Positions 9,359-21,616 of a DNA stretch of 64,000 nucleotides are shown one piece after another. The stretch covers positions 37,875,651-37,939,650 of the forward strand of contig OX422218.1 of NCBI GenBank assembly GCA_949130495.1, given 5' to 3'. Under the pieces are notes generated by a model, which worked only from the letters and a program-made list of their open reading frames with translations, was not told the origin of the DNA and ran no database searches. Source of the stretch: Sambucus nigra. Taxonomy: Eukaryota; Streptophyta; Magnoliopsida; Dipsacales; Adoxaceae. Every line of letters begins with the position of its first letter. Position 1 is the stretch's first letter. Both the position numbers and the translations under genes were made by a program.

Positions 9359-11947
9359 TGTAATGACCCTTACTTATGAGTAATTGATTTTTATTAATTT
9401 TCCATGAGAGGTAATTATATAAAATATTGGTTAATGGGGTAAACAATATTCTAAGCGAATTAAAAGATAACATTTACTAGCTTTTGCATATTTATTGTTA
9501 TGTGAATGTAAATAGCATTATGTTATGATTTATGGTGTCATTGTGCTTTAAACGACATTTATGGTTTAAATGAAGTTGTAACTTGAAATGGTTGATATTA
9601 TTTCGGAGGCGAATTTAGAGGGCGCGGTCAATCCCGAAATAGTCGAGATAGTAAAAATAAGTGTCATGTTGTATTTTTGGATTTCAGGCACTTTTGACGG
9701 GTTATTACTTATGTATGTAGTTATGAGTCATTTTAATGGTGTACTAACATTTAAAGATGGGAATAAATGCTAAGGGCATGATTAAGTCTTGCAACCCCTC
9801 TTATTTCCTTGGTGTATACTTCCTAAACCTAGAGAGAAAGAAAGAGAAAGAGAATTGTGGAGAAAAAGAAGAGAAAGGAAAAGAATAGAAGAAATTGGGG
9901 TGTGATCTTGCATCTATCTCCCGGGAATCCATGATTTCAGCTTAAGGCAAGTTTCTAACTTGCTAATATATTATTTAATGTGAGTAATTTGTTGTGATAG
10001 TTATGTAATTGGAGAATGGGAACAAATGGTAGGTTTTTCTTGATAAATTTTGGATGTTTATCCCTTGAATCTTGGAGTTGTATGGATTAAGTTAGTTATA
10101 TGAATTTATTGGAGTGTACAATTGTTGTGGTTATGTGGTGTGGTGATGACAATGAAGGAAGTGTAAGAATAAAGGGTTTAGGTTTTGGATTCAATCTTGT
10201 AGAAGAAGAGAAATTCGAGGGTTTGCTAGGTGCGGTCGACCGCGGTCCTAGGACCGATCGACTGGGCCTTCAGGGAATAGCCTATTGCTTTCTTATATAA
10301 GTATGAAATTTGAGTGCGGTCGATCGCGGTCCTAGGACCGATGGACCGGGCTTTCCAAACTGAGCCTACTGCATTCTTTTGTAGACAAAATCATCGAGGC
10401 GTGGTCGACCGCGGTCCCCTATTTTTCACTCTTAAATCCCTAATTCTTTTTAGCTTCTTTCTGTTAAGATAGGGACATAGGAACGCTCTTGAATGAAGTA
10501 AAAATAGAGTATTAGAGTCTAGTAGTAAGGTATTTAAGAACCTAAGTAGAAATGAGAGTTGGGGATTAGTTAAATTAGAGGAAGAGAAATGATTCTTTAT
10601 TATAATGAACTAGTCTATACCTAAGGAGTATTAGAGTGAGTTAATGTCGACTTTTAGAATTGCATTGAAGAATATCATATATGAAGGGTTATAGATGGAA
10701 TGTTAATTAAGGGAGATTTATATTGGGGATAATTAAACAGAAAGGTTTAGAATGATGACATTAAACGCTTATGGATCCAGATAAAATGTAATGCATACTT
10801 GATAAAGTAAATAACTTGTGAATGACAATTTGCATATACACACCTCTCTAAAAGCTATCATAGGGGATGTTACGTGTATGAGGTGAAGTTACGCATATCA
10901 TAGGACCGGTTATATTATATTTGGATTATTGTTCGAAGTGAGGTAATTTCGGGTGTGCTTATGACTCACTGTCGAAGGTATATGACCGCTTCCCGACGTT
11001 ATGTGATGTAGGATGCCCAGGTTGTCTTGGTGATAGGCCCTCGAAGATGATAGATATTTAGGGGCGCATCCAGTGGGGAAACCCGGAAGGATAGTCTTAG
11101 AATCGTTATATGTGTGAATTATAACCATTCATATTAAAGTGGGATATTATTGATGGCAAAGCACTCTGTGAATTAAACTTCATTGAAAACGTCTCCTAAA
11201 GAGATATGGAACGTTGAAATGATGTTATCTATAAAGGGAATTGAATTATATTTTATAATATTTTTCTTCATATTCGATTGCTTAATTAAAATGTGTTCAT
11301 TCTTTTAGATTAAGTAGTTATATTCTTAGCATTATTCAAGATGATTAGATTGCCCGTAACTATCATGCATTTTCTTCCCATGGTGATCATATAAAATCAG
11401 GCCCTGACCTCTTCATATTTCTTTGTTTTGCATGAATCTAATATTCGCCTAGGTGCTCCGCCGGAAAGACGCCCGTATTGACTTTTCTATCCCAGTTTCC
11501 TGGAGTTGTAACACCTTGCGAATGTTACGGGATATTTTGATATAGACGCTTCCATCTTTTGTATTATAGTTATGATCGGTTGCACATTCGGGCATGTTGC
11601 CCAAGTTTTGTACTTGTATGATATAAAGAAATGTTATACTTTAATACTCAGTGTAACCTTGTTGTAAGTGTCTATTAAACGACAACTTATTCGGTTATTT
11701 AGATGAATATGATGTTTGATAGACTATTCGTCTTTAGTTATATTCACCTTCTTTTCAGTTTGGATTGTTTATAATGCTTTCTTTAATTTATGTTATAAAT
11801 TTTGAGAATCCGTTTTCTAAAATAATGGGTGGTTATCTCGTATATTTACTATATTACTGTTGATGTTATGAACGGACCATCTATGATTCCTATTAATATT
11901 GGAGTATCGAGTTGGCCACCTCTTATTTTAATAAGTAGGGTGTCACA
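9359..11947 (+). mobile_element. 5' LTR of the chromovirus
   Basis: Starts TGTAATGACCC and ends GGGTGTCACA directly before a tRNA-Met-like primer site. Landmarks in order: TAGTCGAGATAGT (9640), purine-rich leader (9836-9880), AAG|GCAAGT and the hairpin GCAAGTT-TCT-AACTTGC (9947-9963), the palindrome cluster (10231-10418), and the terminal box (11862-11947). Its 3' third is closely matched by 33545-34321, which identifies that segment as the paired 3' LTR. Confidence 0.78.
10231..10418. repeat. Palindrome cluster, GGTCGACC/GGTCCTAGGACC type
   Basis: Three spaced units (from 10231, 10315 and 10400) carry GCGGTCGACCGC, or GCGGTCGATCGC, followed in the first two by GGTCCTAGGACC. These are perfect or near-perfect palindromes in an otherwise AT-rich LTR. 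The second unit differs from the first by substitutions in and around the palindromes. Confidence 0.85.
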
Positions 11948-11949
11948 AA

Positions 11950-11961
11950 TGGTATCAAAGC
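11950..11961 (+). other. Primer-binding site, initiator tRNA-Met type
   Basis: TGGTATCAAAGC lies two bases after the LTR end and differs by one base from TGGTATCAGAGC, the common plant complement of the initiator tRNA-Met 3' end. Confidence 0.8.
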
Positions 11962-12127
11962 ATCATGTTCTAGAGCCTTTAGGATCTATGCGAACTTATC
12001 ATGTTCTATGGTAGCGTTCTTTGATATAGAGCCCTATTGTTAGGACTATTTTGTTTTGTATGGTTGCGATCTTCTGTGAAGATAATTCTTCTACATGGTA
12101 TTCTAATTCTATTATTTCCTTTCTCAG

Positions 12128-13250
12128 ATGCCACCTAAGGGGGGTCACCCTACGGGAAGAAATAGAGTTGTAGAAGATGATATTGATCCTCCACCACCAC
12201 AGCAAGGAACTATAAATGCCACTAAGGTAGCTAATATAGTGTCCCAAACGGTCAATGTTGCGATGACTGTCGTGGTTCACTAGTTTCCTTAAGCACAACA
12301 ACCGATCGCGCAACGGGTGCAAGATCAGGCCGGATCTTCTCCATGGGAAAGAGTTAGAGAATCCTTCTTAAAGGTCCAGCCCCCAAAATTTCAGGGTCCT
12401 TCCGAAGTGATAATAGCTAATCAGTGGAAAAAGGATATGCATCGCCATCTTCAAATGCTGGATTATTATGAGGAACGGAAGTAAATCCTTTCTACTTTAA
12501 AATTACTTGGAGCAGTCCTACACTAGTGGGAGTCGATGACCATGCTAGAACAGAGAGATACTATGACTATAACCAACTTTTGGGTTTTGTTTGATCGAAA
12601 GTATTTTCCTCCATCAGTCCAAAGGTAAATGAGGAGGAAACTTCAAGATGTAGTTCAAGGTGAACGTTCGGTGGCAGAGTATGAGGAGGAATTCACTCAT
12701 TTGGATAGTTTTATGCCGGATGAGGTGACTCCGTAGGAGAGGAGAATATCAAAGTTCATTGTAGGATTACATTGGAGGATACGACAACACTTGCTGGGAA
12801 ATCCAGCTTTACAAACATTCGGGGATGTTATGAATGCCGCTTTACTCCAATGTCAAGATCATCGGTTGCAGGTACAAGGAAGTAAGAAAGTTGTAGTCAT
12901 GGGGCAACCGAGTAAGCCAGGAGACAATGGTGTAGGAGGGGGAGCACTACCCTTGTCCCAATCATCGGGAGATAAGTAAAAGAAAAGGAACACCCAGCAA
13001 GGGGATTTGTCCAAAAGATAGCATTTTAGAGGATTTAATTTCGATAGCGGAAATTTTGGGCACGATCAGAGTACCTAGTAGTAGTAGCAGGTAGGGCAGG
13101 CAGGTCGGGGTAACAATGGGGTCAAGGCCATCCGGGGCGAGGCTTTGGGCTGTTCAGAAATAATAGAGGCCACAATCAGGAAAATATGGCGGGTCATTAT
13201 TTTCAGTGTGGAGAGTCGGGCCGCTATCGAAAATCGTGCCCGCCGTTAAT
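12128..13250 (+). pseudogene. Chromovirus gag (capsid/nucleocapsid), degenerate
   Basis: An ATG at 12128 opens a frame beginning MPPKGGHPTGRNR. Downstream, gypsy Gag features appear: FLKVQPPKFQGPSE (about residue 80), YFPPSVQR, then ERSVAEYEEEFTHL and IVGLHWRIRQHLLG. At least six in-frame stops break it. The zinc knuckle at about 13192-13240 reads HYFQCGESGRYRKSC: the first Cys of the CCHC box is Tyr and the His is Arg, so metal binding would be lost. Gag would form the particle and package RNA. It directly precedes the protease and follows the primer site by about 165 bp. Confidence 0.82.
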
Positions 13251-13399
13251 TGGGGGATGGTTTCCTCAAATTCCACAGCATCAGCAGGCACAATTACTGC
13301 AACTAGTGCCTAATCTAGCTGTCCCTCCACAACACGAACAACTACAATATGGATGTGTCTATCATATTCAGGATGCTATGCTTTCTCCAGCCCCGCCAG

Positions 13400-13800
13400 T
13401 GCCGCCAGCTATTGAGGGTAAGTTTCCTATTCATGGGCATATGGGTCGTGTATTGTTTGATACGGGTGTGACACACTCTCTTATTTGTAGAAGTTTTGCT
13501 CACTTTACGTAGTTAATTAAATATGCGAAAAGTACTTTCAATATTGTCGAATCTTCTATGGGTGATGGTTCGCTCATTTTCTTTATTTGTAAGAAAGTAG
13601 AAATAGATATTGGTAATTTATGTTTTGAGGCCTATTTGCTCGTTCTTGATATGGTCGTGTATGATGTTATCCTGGGTATGGATTGGATAGTGAAGTATCG
13701 CGCGATAACAAATTGTTATGGGAAGAATATAGTCTTTGCCATCCCGCGGAAAGAGATGTTTTTAGTGGATATGCCTCATTCGGAGGGAGGTTATAGAACT
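13400..13800 (+). pseudogene. Chromovirus aspartic protease remnant
   Basis: The catalytic motif FDTGVTHSLI begins near 13456, matching DTGATHSFI of gypsy proteases. After a stop at 13510 the frame resumes (13558 on) with a hydrophobic segment containing [11 protein letters not shown], the conserved GMDWL motif at the protease C-terminal side. Separated from the reverse transcriptase by the usual linker. Confidence 0.82.
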
Positions 13801-13879
13801 TATTTATATTGTATTGTGGAGGAGACTTCTCGGGATGTAGTCATTTCCTTAGATTCAATTCTTATTGTTAGAGATTTCG

Positions 13880-14728
13880 AAGATGTTTTTCGAGAAATAC
13901 CGGGTTTACCTCCAAGTAGGGAGATTGAGTTTGTGATTGATTTAGCATCGGGAATTCGACCGATTGATAGAGCTCCGTACCGTATGGCTCTTATTGAGAT
14001 GAGGGAGTTAAGATATCAGATCCAGAAGTTGTTGGAGTTGGGATTTATTAGGCATAGTACGTCGCCGTGGGGATCTCCTATATTGTTTGTGAGTAAGAGG
14101 GATGGTTCTCTCCGGTTGTGCATTGATTACTGGGAGTTGAATAAAGTTACCATCAGGAATAAATACCCACTACCTCGGATTGATGATTTGTTTGATCAAC
14201 TTAGTGGAGTGTCGTACTTCTCTAAAATAGATTTGAGGATGGGGATCACCAGATGCGGATACGAGAACAAGATGTGTCAAAAAAATCCGTTCCTAACAAG
14301 ATATGGGTCCTACGAATTTTTGGTTATGCCTTTTGGACAAACCAATGCTCCTGCCGTGTTTATGGACCTCATGAATAGTGTGTTTTTGACAAACCAATGC
14401 TCCTGCCGTGTTTGTTGATGACATCCTAGTGTATTATCAAACTAAAGTCAACCATGCTAAGCATTTACGGTTGGTCCTACAGACATTAAGGGATCATCAG
14501 TTGTATGCCAAGTTTGAGAAGTATGGTTTTTGGTTACAGGAAGTGCAGTTTTTGGTTCACATTGTGATAGATCGGGGTATTTCGATAGATCCGAGTAAAC
14601 TTTATACGGTGAGGGAAGGGCGTCAGACCACGACACCTCTAGAGATTTACAGTTTTTCTGGTTTGGTGGGATATTACCGTAGATTTATCAAAGGTTTTTC
14701 TAAGATTGCTAGCCCTTTGATAAATTAA
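13880..14728 (+). pseudogene. Chromovirus reverse transcriptase with a filler duplication
   Basis: The 286-residue frame (13558-14418) carries [62 protein letters not shown] (family: IDYRELNK), [19 protein letters not shown] and [13 protein letters not shown]. It shifts frame where a 26-bp segment is repeated (14336-14361 and 14388-14413). The repeat replaces the codons that normally lead to the VFIDDILVY box. The next frame restarts as FVDDILVY with both catalytic aspartates and continues through HLRLVLQTLRDHQLYAKFEK to YYRRFIKGFS. The frameshift makes it inactive. Confidence 0.88.
14336..14413 (+). repeat. 26-bp direct repeat inside the reverse transcriptase
   Basis: The 26 bases at 14336-14361 recur exactly at 14388-14413, an offset of 52 bp. 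Codons expected between the FMDLMN and DDILVY motifs are absent. The arrangement looks like a deletion repaired with locally copied filler. Confidence 0.9.
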
Positions 14729-14744
14729 ACTCGGAAGGGAGTGA

Positions 14745-15474
14745 GGTTTGTTTAGGATAATTCTTGTCAATTAGCTTTTGATGAGCTTAAATTAGGTTGA
14801 CTTCTGCTCCAGTACTTCCATTACCGAGGCCAGGGTTGTAATATTTGGTCATTATGGACACATCTCTGCAAGGGTTGGGAGGTGTTCTACAGCAAGAGCA
14901 TCGGGCTATTGCTTATGCTTCTCATAAGCTAAAGCCATATGAGAAGAATTATCCAGTTCATGATTTGTAACTTGCTGCAGTTGTTTTTTCCTCGAAGATT
15001 TGGAGACACTACCTCCTGGGGGAAAAGTTTAGTCTTTTTCTGGAGCACAAATCGTTTCAATATTTATTCTCACAGAAGGACTTACATATGAGATAGCATC
15101 AGTGGTTTGAGTTTGTGAAAGACTACCAATTTGATATTCACTATCACCCGGGTAAGGCTAATGTAGTGGCAGATGTGTTTAGTCGGAAACCCGAGGGGGA
15201 GTTAGCACTGGTATGGAAGGCTAAATGGAAAGAACTTAGTAAAGAGGATGCGGTGGCAAGGGCGTCTATGTCGGTGTTGACCGTTATGCCTGCGATAGTA
15301 GCAAGGGTTGTTGAAGCTCAAAGAAGGGACAAAGATTATCAGGACCGTATACGCCAATTGTTAATCGAGGGAACGGAATCTTACTCTACAATTTCTGAGG
15401 GTGGGTTATGTTTCTATGGGAGGCTTGTTGTCCCGGACGAAGGGGATTTCAGGTGGGCCGTAATGAAAGAATGA
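14745..15474 (+). pseudogene. Chromovirus RNase H and connection domain remnant
   Basis: Plus-strand translation gives VIMDTSLQGLGGVLQQE, IAYASHKLKPYEKNYP, LAAVVF and [11 protein letters not shown], then EHKSFQYLF (family: TDHKSLQYLF). The 119-residue frame 15115-15474 follows with KDYQFDIHYHPGKANVVADV and SRKPEG, ending with the integrase-proximal GLCFYGRLVVPDEGDFR. Stops occur at 14967 and 15094, among others. RNase H removes the RNA template. Confidence 0.85.
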
Positions 15475-16480
15475 CATGAGTCCAAGTTTGCAATACATCT
15501 TGGTGGAGACAAAATGTACCAAGACATGCGCCGATAATATTGGTGGGCGGGTATGAAACGTGACATTTCTGAATTTGTTTCCCAATGTACTACTTATCAA
15601 CTGGTGAAAGTATATCATCAATGACCGATGGGATTGTTACAACCCTTAGAAATACCGGTGTGTAAGTGGGAAAGCATCTCGATGGATATCATCACGGAAT
15701 TGCCAACATCATAAAGCGGTCATGATTCCATTTGGGTCATCAACGATCTATTAACCAAGTCGGCACATTTCTTCCTGGTATGTATAGACTACAATACTTC
15801 TCGTTACGCCCGGCTATTTATTATGGAGATTGTTAGACTCCACGGGGTGCCCATTAACATAGTCTTCGATCGAGAAAAAATTTTTGTTTCCCATTTTTGG
15901 CTAAGTTTCTAAGATGCTATGGGAATCGAATTGAGGTTGAGTACCTCCTATCATCCTCAAACAGATGGGCAGACGTAAAGAGTCGACCAAATGTTAGAGG
16001 ATATGATTAGAATGTGTGTGCTTGATTTCAAAGGAAATTAGGAACAATACCTTTCATTGGTCGAATTTGCTTATAATAATTCGTACCAATTTATTATCGG
16101 GATGGCACCCTATGAAGCATTATATGGCCGACCGTGTAGATCACCTACTAGTTGGTTGGAAGTAGGGGATGATAAGTTTCTTGGACCTGAAATGATCCAA
16201 GATACTTCTTTAAAGATTGAACTTATTCGTAATCGCATCCGAATAGCTCAAGATCGTCAAAAGAGTTATGTTGATGCGAATAGAAGGCATGTGGATTTGG
16301 AAGTTTTGTTTTGGTGTGAGTTTCACCGATGAAGGGTATAAAGAGATTTGGGAAGAAAGGGAAGCTTGCGCCGCGCTACGTAGGACCTTTTCCCATTATT
16401 GCTAAGGTAGGCCCAGTAGCATACCAACTCGCCCTACTGGAACACTTACAACAGATTCTTTATGTGTTTTATGTTTTATC
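15475..16480 (+). pseudogene. Chromovirus integrase, catalytic Glu codon is a stop
   Basis: The HHCC zinc-binding region is recognisable (ESKFAIHLGGDKMYQDM, WWAGMKRDI, CTTYQLVK). In the core, WVINDLLTKSAHF keeps the first Asp, and the VFDRE segment keeps the second. The third acidic residue should follow TDGQ, but the codon is TAA (15976-15978) where the family has GAA, so the DDE triad is cut off. The 91-residue frame 16057-16332 carries EFAYNNSYQFIIGMAPYEALYGR and CRSP, and the next (16329 on) carries KLAPRYVGPFPIIAKVGPVAYQL, the GPF/Y module of the C-terminal domain. Confidence 0.88.
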
Positions 16481-16539
16481 CTTGAAAAAGTACAAGAGGT
16501 GTGAAGGAGCTCACTGGAACTTTCCTTGCAGTCCGATAT

Positions 16540-16684
16540 TTCATATGAGGAACAACTAGTTGCAATCTTAGATCACGGGGAGCGTAGGCTAAGATCTAGA
16601 GTGGTACCCTTGGTTTGGGTCCAATGGGGGCATCACAATGCCGAAGAGTCAACGTGGGAGCATGAGGACGATATGTGAGAAAAG
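16540..16684 (+). pseudogene. C-terminal chromodomain of the chromovirus, split by insertion
   Basis: After the integrase GPF/Y module, the frame reads SYEEQLVAILDHGERRLR, VVPLVWVQWGHHNAEEST and WEHEDDM followed by a stop and EK. This is the pattern of Tekay/Del-type chromodomains, which direct integration to heterochromatin. The tandem element begins immediately after the EK codons. The matching end (tyrosine/leucine/phenylalanine codons) is found at 33379-33395, right after the insert and its AAAAG duplication. Confidence 0.8.
16680..16684. other. Target-site duplication, left copy (AAAAG)
   Basis: AAAAG directly precedes the first LTR of the tandem array and recurs exactly at 33374-33378 directly after the last LTR. 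Confidence 0.88.
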
Positions 16685-17580
16685 TGTAACAACCCAGGTT
16701 TTTTGAGCGCCTATTTTATATTTTTTCGCCGGATGGGCTAATACTCTAAAATAGGGGAGGTTGGAGAAAATATTATTCTCGTGAGATTTAGGGATAATAC
16801 TTACTATGTTTTGTCTATTTATCGTATGAGAAGGTAAATGGCATTATATTGCGATATATTGCGTCGTTATATGTAAAATGACGGTTATTGCTCATGTTTG
16901 AATTGAGGTATAATTAACGAAATAAAATAAAATTGGAACATAAAATTGTTCACACTTTCCCGAGTGCCAAAATAGGGGGTGCAGTTGTTTTTGGAATAGT
17001 CAAGATAGTCGAAATAAGTGCCATGTTGTATTTTGGAGTTTCGGGAACTTTTGATGCATTGGGACTCAATTATGCAGATAAAAGTCATTTAATGGTGTAT
17101 TAGCAATTAAAAGAGGGCATTTGTGTTTTAAGAACCGTTTAAGTCCCCCACCCCTTTTTCTTTCTTCATTTGTGAGAAAGCCAAAGGAGAGAAAGAGAGA
17201 GGTGGGAGCTTGGGAGAAATGGGAGAAATGAGAGAAAATGGAGATTTGAGGACGAAATCCGTTGCTACCGGAGTTCAATCCGAGACTACAAACACGAGGA
17301 AAGTTTCTTACTTGCAAGATGTTGATTTAATGTGATAAATTGTATGTTTGTTTAAGTTTTGGAGATTTAAACCATATATTGGTTTTTGTTGATTTTGATG
17401 ATTAAACCCTTAATTCTTAGTTTTAATTTGATTTGAGGATAAATTAGAAGTTAGTAATGGTGTAGAAATGATTTGGGTTGAATTACTGTTGTTGATGTTG
17501 GGAAAAATCAATGGTTTGAGGGTTTTGGGATTTTAGGGTTCAAACAACCCGTAGCCCATACTTGGAAATTCTGCAGGACT

Positions 17581-17798
17581 TATTCGATTCGCCCCTAGCG
17601 AATCGATTCGGCAATAGGGAAAGTTACAGGTATGAATACGGCGAATCGATTCTGACCTACCGAATCGATTCTGACCTACCGAATTGATTCGGGGTTATGC
17701 AGAATGCCAGGGTCTTCTTGACCGAATCAATGCGGACCTACCGTATCGATTCGCTTTTGGGGACCGAATCGATTCGGCCAGGGAGAATCGATTCGGAA
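17581..17798. repeat. Palindrome cluster, CGAATCGATTCG type (LTR 1)
   Basis: About eight copies of CGAATCGATTCG or one- to two-base variants (such as CGAATTGATTCG), some with the spacer ACCTAC or ACCTACCG, plus a local duplication (GAATCGATTCTGACCTACC twice) that LTRs 2 and 3 lack. Confidence 0.9.
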
Positions 17799-18984
17799 GT
17801 CCTGCATTTTTGGGATGTTTTTCTAGTTTAGTTTTTGGTTCTTTTCTTTTAGGCTCGGTGTTTAGGAACCTTCCTTTTGGAAGTAATTAAGAGTCCTAGA
17901 GGGTGGTTTTGGGTAAACTAATTCCCTGGGATTAAATGGGATATTAAGGCTTACCCCGAGGGCTAGTTTGCGTAGGTTGATATCCGAATGATTTAGGAGA
18001 TTAACCTAAAGATAAATTGGAGATAAAATGTTAAGGTTGAGACAATTCGGAGACTCTCCTTGAGGCAGATTCATTTTAATGGTTTAAAATATTATATTGA
18101 AGTCTTAGAGACTAAATTGAGGTTTATGGCACTTCAGGTCTTAAGTCATTAATAGAATATGACATCAATAATGAGAAATGCATAAAGACGAAATGTGGTA
18201 CTAATAAATAAGTACAAATGATTTTGAGAATGTAAAATTTGATGTTTTCAAAAGGAAAAAATAAGGATTTTCATAAATGTTAATGGATGGATACACACCT
18301 CTCTAAATATCTATATTAAGGGAAGTTCGCGCGTTGTGGTGAAGCTCCCTGACAAATTAACGCATGGTGGATATAGTCCGTAGGCCAGGTGAGCATTTGT
18401 GTTTTATATTTTTGTGCGATGGGTAGGAGATTATTTGTGTGATTTTGACTACCCCGCAGGCACATGGCCACTTCCCGACGTTTCGATAGGATCCGAGGTT
18501 GTCTAAATGATAGGCCCTGGAAGATGATAGCCATTTAGGGGCGCGCACAGTGGGGAAACCCGGACGGGCGGTCTTAGAATCTTTATATATATATGATTAT
18601 AACTATTCTAAATCAAGTTGGACTTGATGTATGATGGGTGCCATAAACAGCACAATGAAATTCCATAAAGAGCATGAGAAAGTGCCATAAAGAGCACGAT
18701 GAAAATGCCACAAAGAGCATATGATGATAATTATATTCTTGATAAGGAAGATATTTTTACAAAATATATAATTGAAATGAAATGCCACAAATAGCATAAA
18801 ATAATGATTATATTTCCTAATAAGGAACGAATTTATGAAATGAATTAGTATACGATGAAATTTATTGGTAAACATTTGATAAAATGTTGTACCATTTATA
18901 TATTCCTAAAGAATAAATAGGAATTATGTTTTGATGGTGAATGGATATAATTAGGTATCCTTGAGGAGTAGTAGATGAGACCTC

Positions 18985-19017
<33 letters not shown>

Positions 19018-19038
19018 ATACATATAATGTTGTGATAA

Positions 19039-19495
19039 GGGTCTAATGTATCTCGACGATCAGCCTTGCCTAGTAGTAGTGTATCGGGGCGGGTTCCTTA
19101 TTTGGATTTCGCTTTGCGGGACACCCCACGCACGAATAAGGGCATAGTGTTGTGACTGGGGAGAAGTTATCCTTTAGGACTTGGATTAATTAGGACAGGG
19201 TCTAATGTATCTCCACGATCAGCCTTGCCTAGTAGTAGTGTATCGGGGGGTTCCTTGTTTGGATTTTTCTTTGCGAGACACCCCACGCACGAATAAGAGC
19301 ATAGTGTTGTGACTGGGGAGAAGTTAGCTTTTAGTACTTGGATTAATTAGGAAAGGGTCTAATGTATCTCGACGATCAGCCTTGCCTAGTAGTAGTGTAT
19401 CGGGGGGGTTCCTTTTTTGGATTTCACTTTGTGGGACACCCCATGCACGAATAAGGGCATAGTGTTGAGACTGGGAGAAGTTAGCCTTCTATTCT
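19039..19495. repeat. Three tandem copies of a 157-159 bp module (LTR 1)
   Basis: Units start at 19039, 19198 and 19355 with GGGTCTAATGTATCTC. Each contains TAGTAGTGTATCGGGG, then GGTTCCTT, TTGGATTTCGCTTTGCG and ACACCCC. The first has the arms CCTTATT (19096) and AATAAGG (19135), able to pair. The same triple array occurs in LTRs 2 and 3. Confidence 0.92.
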
Positions 19496-21616
19496 TTTCT
19501 TAAATTTTAACATCATCATTGATATTACGCTAGGTTGCTTTTAGATTGAGAGGTGAGAAATATTATTGTTAATTGCGAGAGAATCACGCACTTAACAATC
19601 ATGCATTTTATTCACATGGGAATCATATCAAACCGGGCCCTGACCCGTATCTATATTTCTTTGTTTCTGCATATACTCTTTGCCGTTACAGGTGCTCTAC
19701 CACATGGACACCCGTATTTACATTTCCATTCCAGTTGTCATGGAGCTACAACATATTGCGGATGTTGTAGGTTATTTGTATTAGACGCTTCTTTCCATTC
19801 TACTTTAGTTATGTTCAGTTTATTTATTCGGTTCTGTTGCCCCAATGTTTCACTCATTCATTATATTATAAATATTGAAATGTAATAATCGGTGTAACTA
19901 TTTGCATTGGTCTGTTCACCGACAGCTTATTCGGTGATTATTTATTATATAATCATTCTTACATCTTCGATTTTCGATATCCACCGTTTTTGCAAATGGG
20001 ATTGTCTAAGCGTTTTCTTTTATTTACAAATATTCTTTTTATTAACAATCCGTTTTCTAAAATGATTGGTGGTTATCCCGTACTATTATTTTAATCGACA
20101 GTGATGCTGAGAATGGACCATCTATGATTCCTGTAATTATTAGAGTATTGGGCTGGCCACCTATTATTTTAGTAGGCGGGTTGTCACAGATGGTACCATA
20201 GCATTAGGTTCTAGAGTCCTTAGGAATCTGTGCGGAGGTACTTTGGTTTCAGCGTTACTTCTGATTTGATATAGAACCCTAAGATTAAGATCGTTGATTT
20301 CTTTGGTGAGAACTCGTTCTCCTGTTATGATATGAGAACCACGTAAATCATTTCCGCGTTCATGCGAGACCTGTAAGTCATTAGATAAAGGCGTCAAGGA
20401 AGGTCATCATGAAGGTGTCACGAGACGGGATCTCTAAGAGCAATGAACTGTAGACGGGGGATGAGGACCATTTTAGAGGTCGCTTCCTTTATTGCATTAT
20501 CTTATATTGCTACTGTGACTACTAAGTACAGTGGATATAGTTGTCCAAGTACCACTGCCGGTAGAGGGTGGTACTAAGCTTGCTACTCCAAGCGATGTTA
20601 AGATGAAGTTGAGGGCCCCTTAGTGAGGAATGCATGTTGAAGTCAAGTTAGATAGAGGGAGTGAAATCTCATCTGGTGAGAACATAAGGCCCGAGTGATT
20701 TGGCCTCGATTGGGGTATAGAAGTGCCCAAGTGTGTAGATTGGAGGAAATTCTTTTCACCCATTTGGAGTAAGGTTGAAGTGGTGGGAATGGTGGAATTC
20801 TTAAGTGTTCACGTGAGTTTTGGTCTGAGGCCGACAGTGAATGAAGGGTGTTAAGGTTACGAAATTGTGCACCGAAATAAGATTGGTATGAAGAGGAAGG
20901 AGCCCTTTGATAGAATGATCGGCTCACAAGTAAGTGTTGTTAACACTTCAGGAGAAGTGGAGTTCATGAGACCTCATCGGTGGACATCCACCCGGGGAAG
21001 ACTCATTGAACTAAGGCCGGGGAGACTAGTAGAATGTTCCCTTTATTGGATAAGTTAGGGAACTATGAGAGAAATCGCTGGAGTAGCTAGAGATAGAAGT
21101 TCTTTATTTCGGTACATACTAGAATTATACGTCTAGGAACCTTTAGTAATGGCCAAAGAGATTGGCAAGTATGTAGGTGGGAATTTCCACCGTAGTTATA
21201 GGTGGGATGTTCCTTATGTTAAAATGGAATAGTATTATATTTACCCTAGATTCGGGTGTGTATATTGAGCTTGCGGTAGTATATCTATATAGCTTCCATT
21301 ATAGGGAAGTTCTATCTTTTCTTTCACTCGTTATGGGGCGAGTGATGATATGTGTGGTATGTGCTGCTTGTATTATATGTAATATACGAGTAGAGATGTT
21401 CTTGGATTGGTTGGTGTGATAGGAAGTGAATAAATCGCGGTGCTATCCTATTTCTAGTTCTAGAGAGGACTAGTTGTTCTGTAATATCTCTCCCGGATAC
21501 AGGTTGAGACTTTATAGGGGTGGTTTACGGAATGTAGATAGTTTTCATTTTTATTTTATTTTTCTTTGTTTGTTTTGTTTTATTATTTTCTTGCTTTGCT
21601 TGTGTATGCTATTGCC

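Larger units (their letters stand above)
16685..20188 (+). mobile_element. LTR 1 of the tandem array
   Basis: TGTAACAACCCAGG to TTGTCACA. Contains the U3 motif (16997-17010), purine-rich leader (17170-17240), palindrome cluster (17581-17798), a 24-27 bp spaced repeat of CATAAAGAGCA-type words (18650-18800), a TA microsatellite (about 18990-19017), three tandem module units (19039-19495) and the terminal box (20096-20188). In its left part it differs from LTRs 2 and 3; in its right part it agrees with LTR 2. Confidence 0.9.

Noticed and set aside
17581..17798. CRISPR-like array of short repeats
   Set aside because: The repeats are 12-bp palindromes with irregular spacing and sequence drift inside a plant LTR, with no cas genes; not a CRISPR array.
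19553..19885. 110-codon frame conserved at 26153 as a coding gene
   Set aside because: It lies in the LTR, the third LTR copy breaks it, and the same stretch in the chromovirus LTR is not open.
16685..20188. First reading: 3' LTR of the chromovirus at 12-16.7 kb
   Set aside because: It differs strongly in length and sequence from the 5' LTR at 9359-11947, is flanked with LTR 3 by AAAAG duplications, and the true paired LTR fragment is at 33545-34321.
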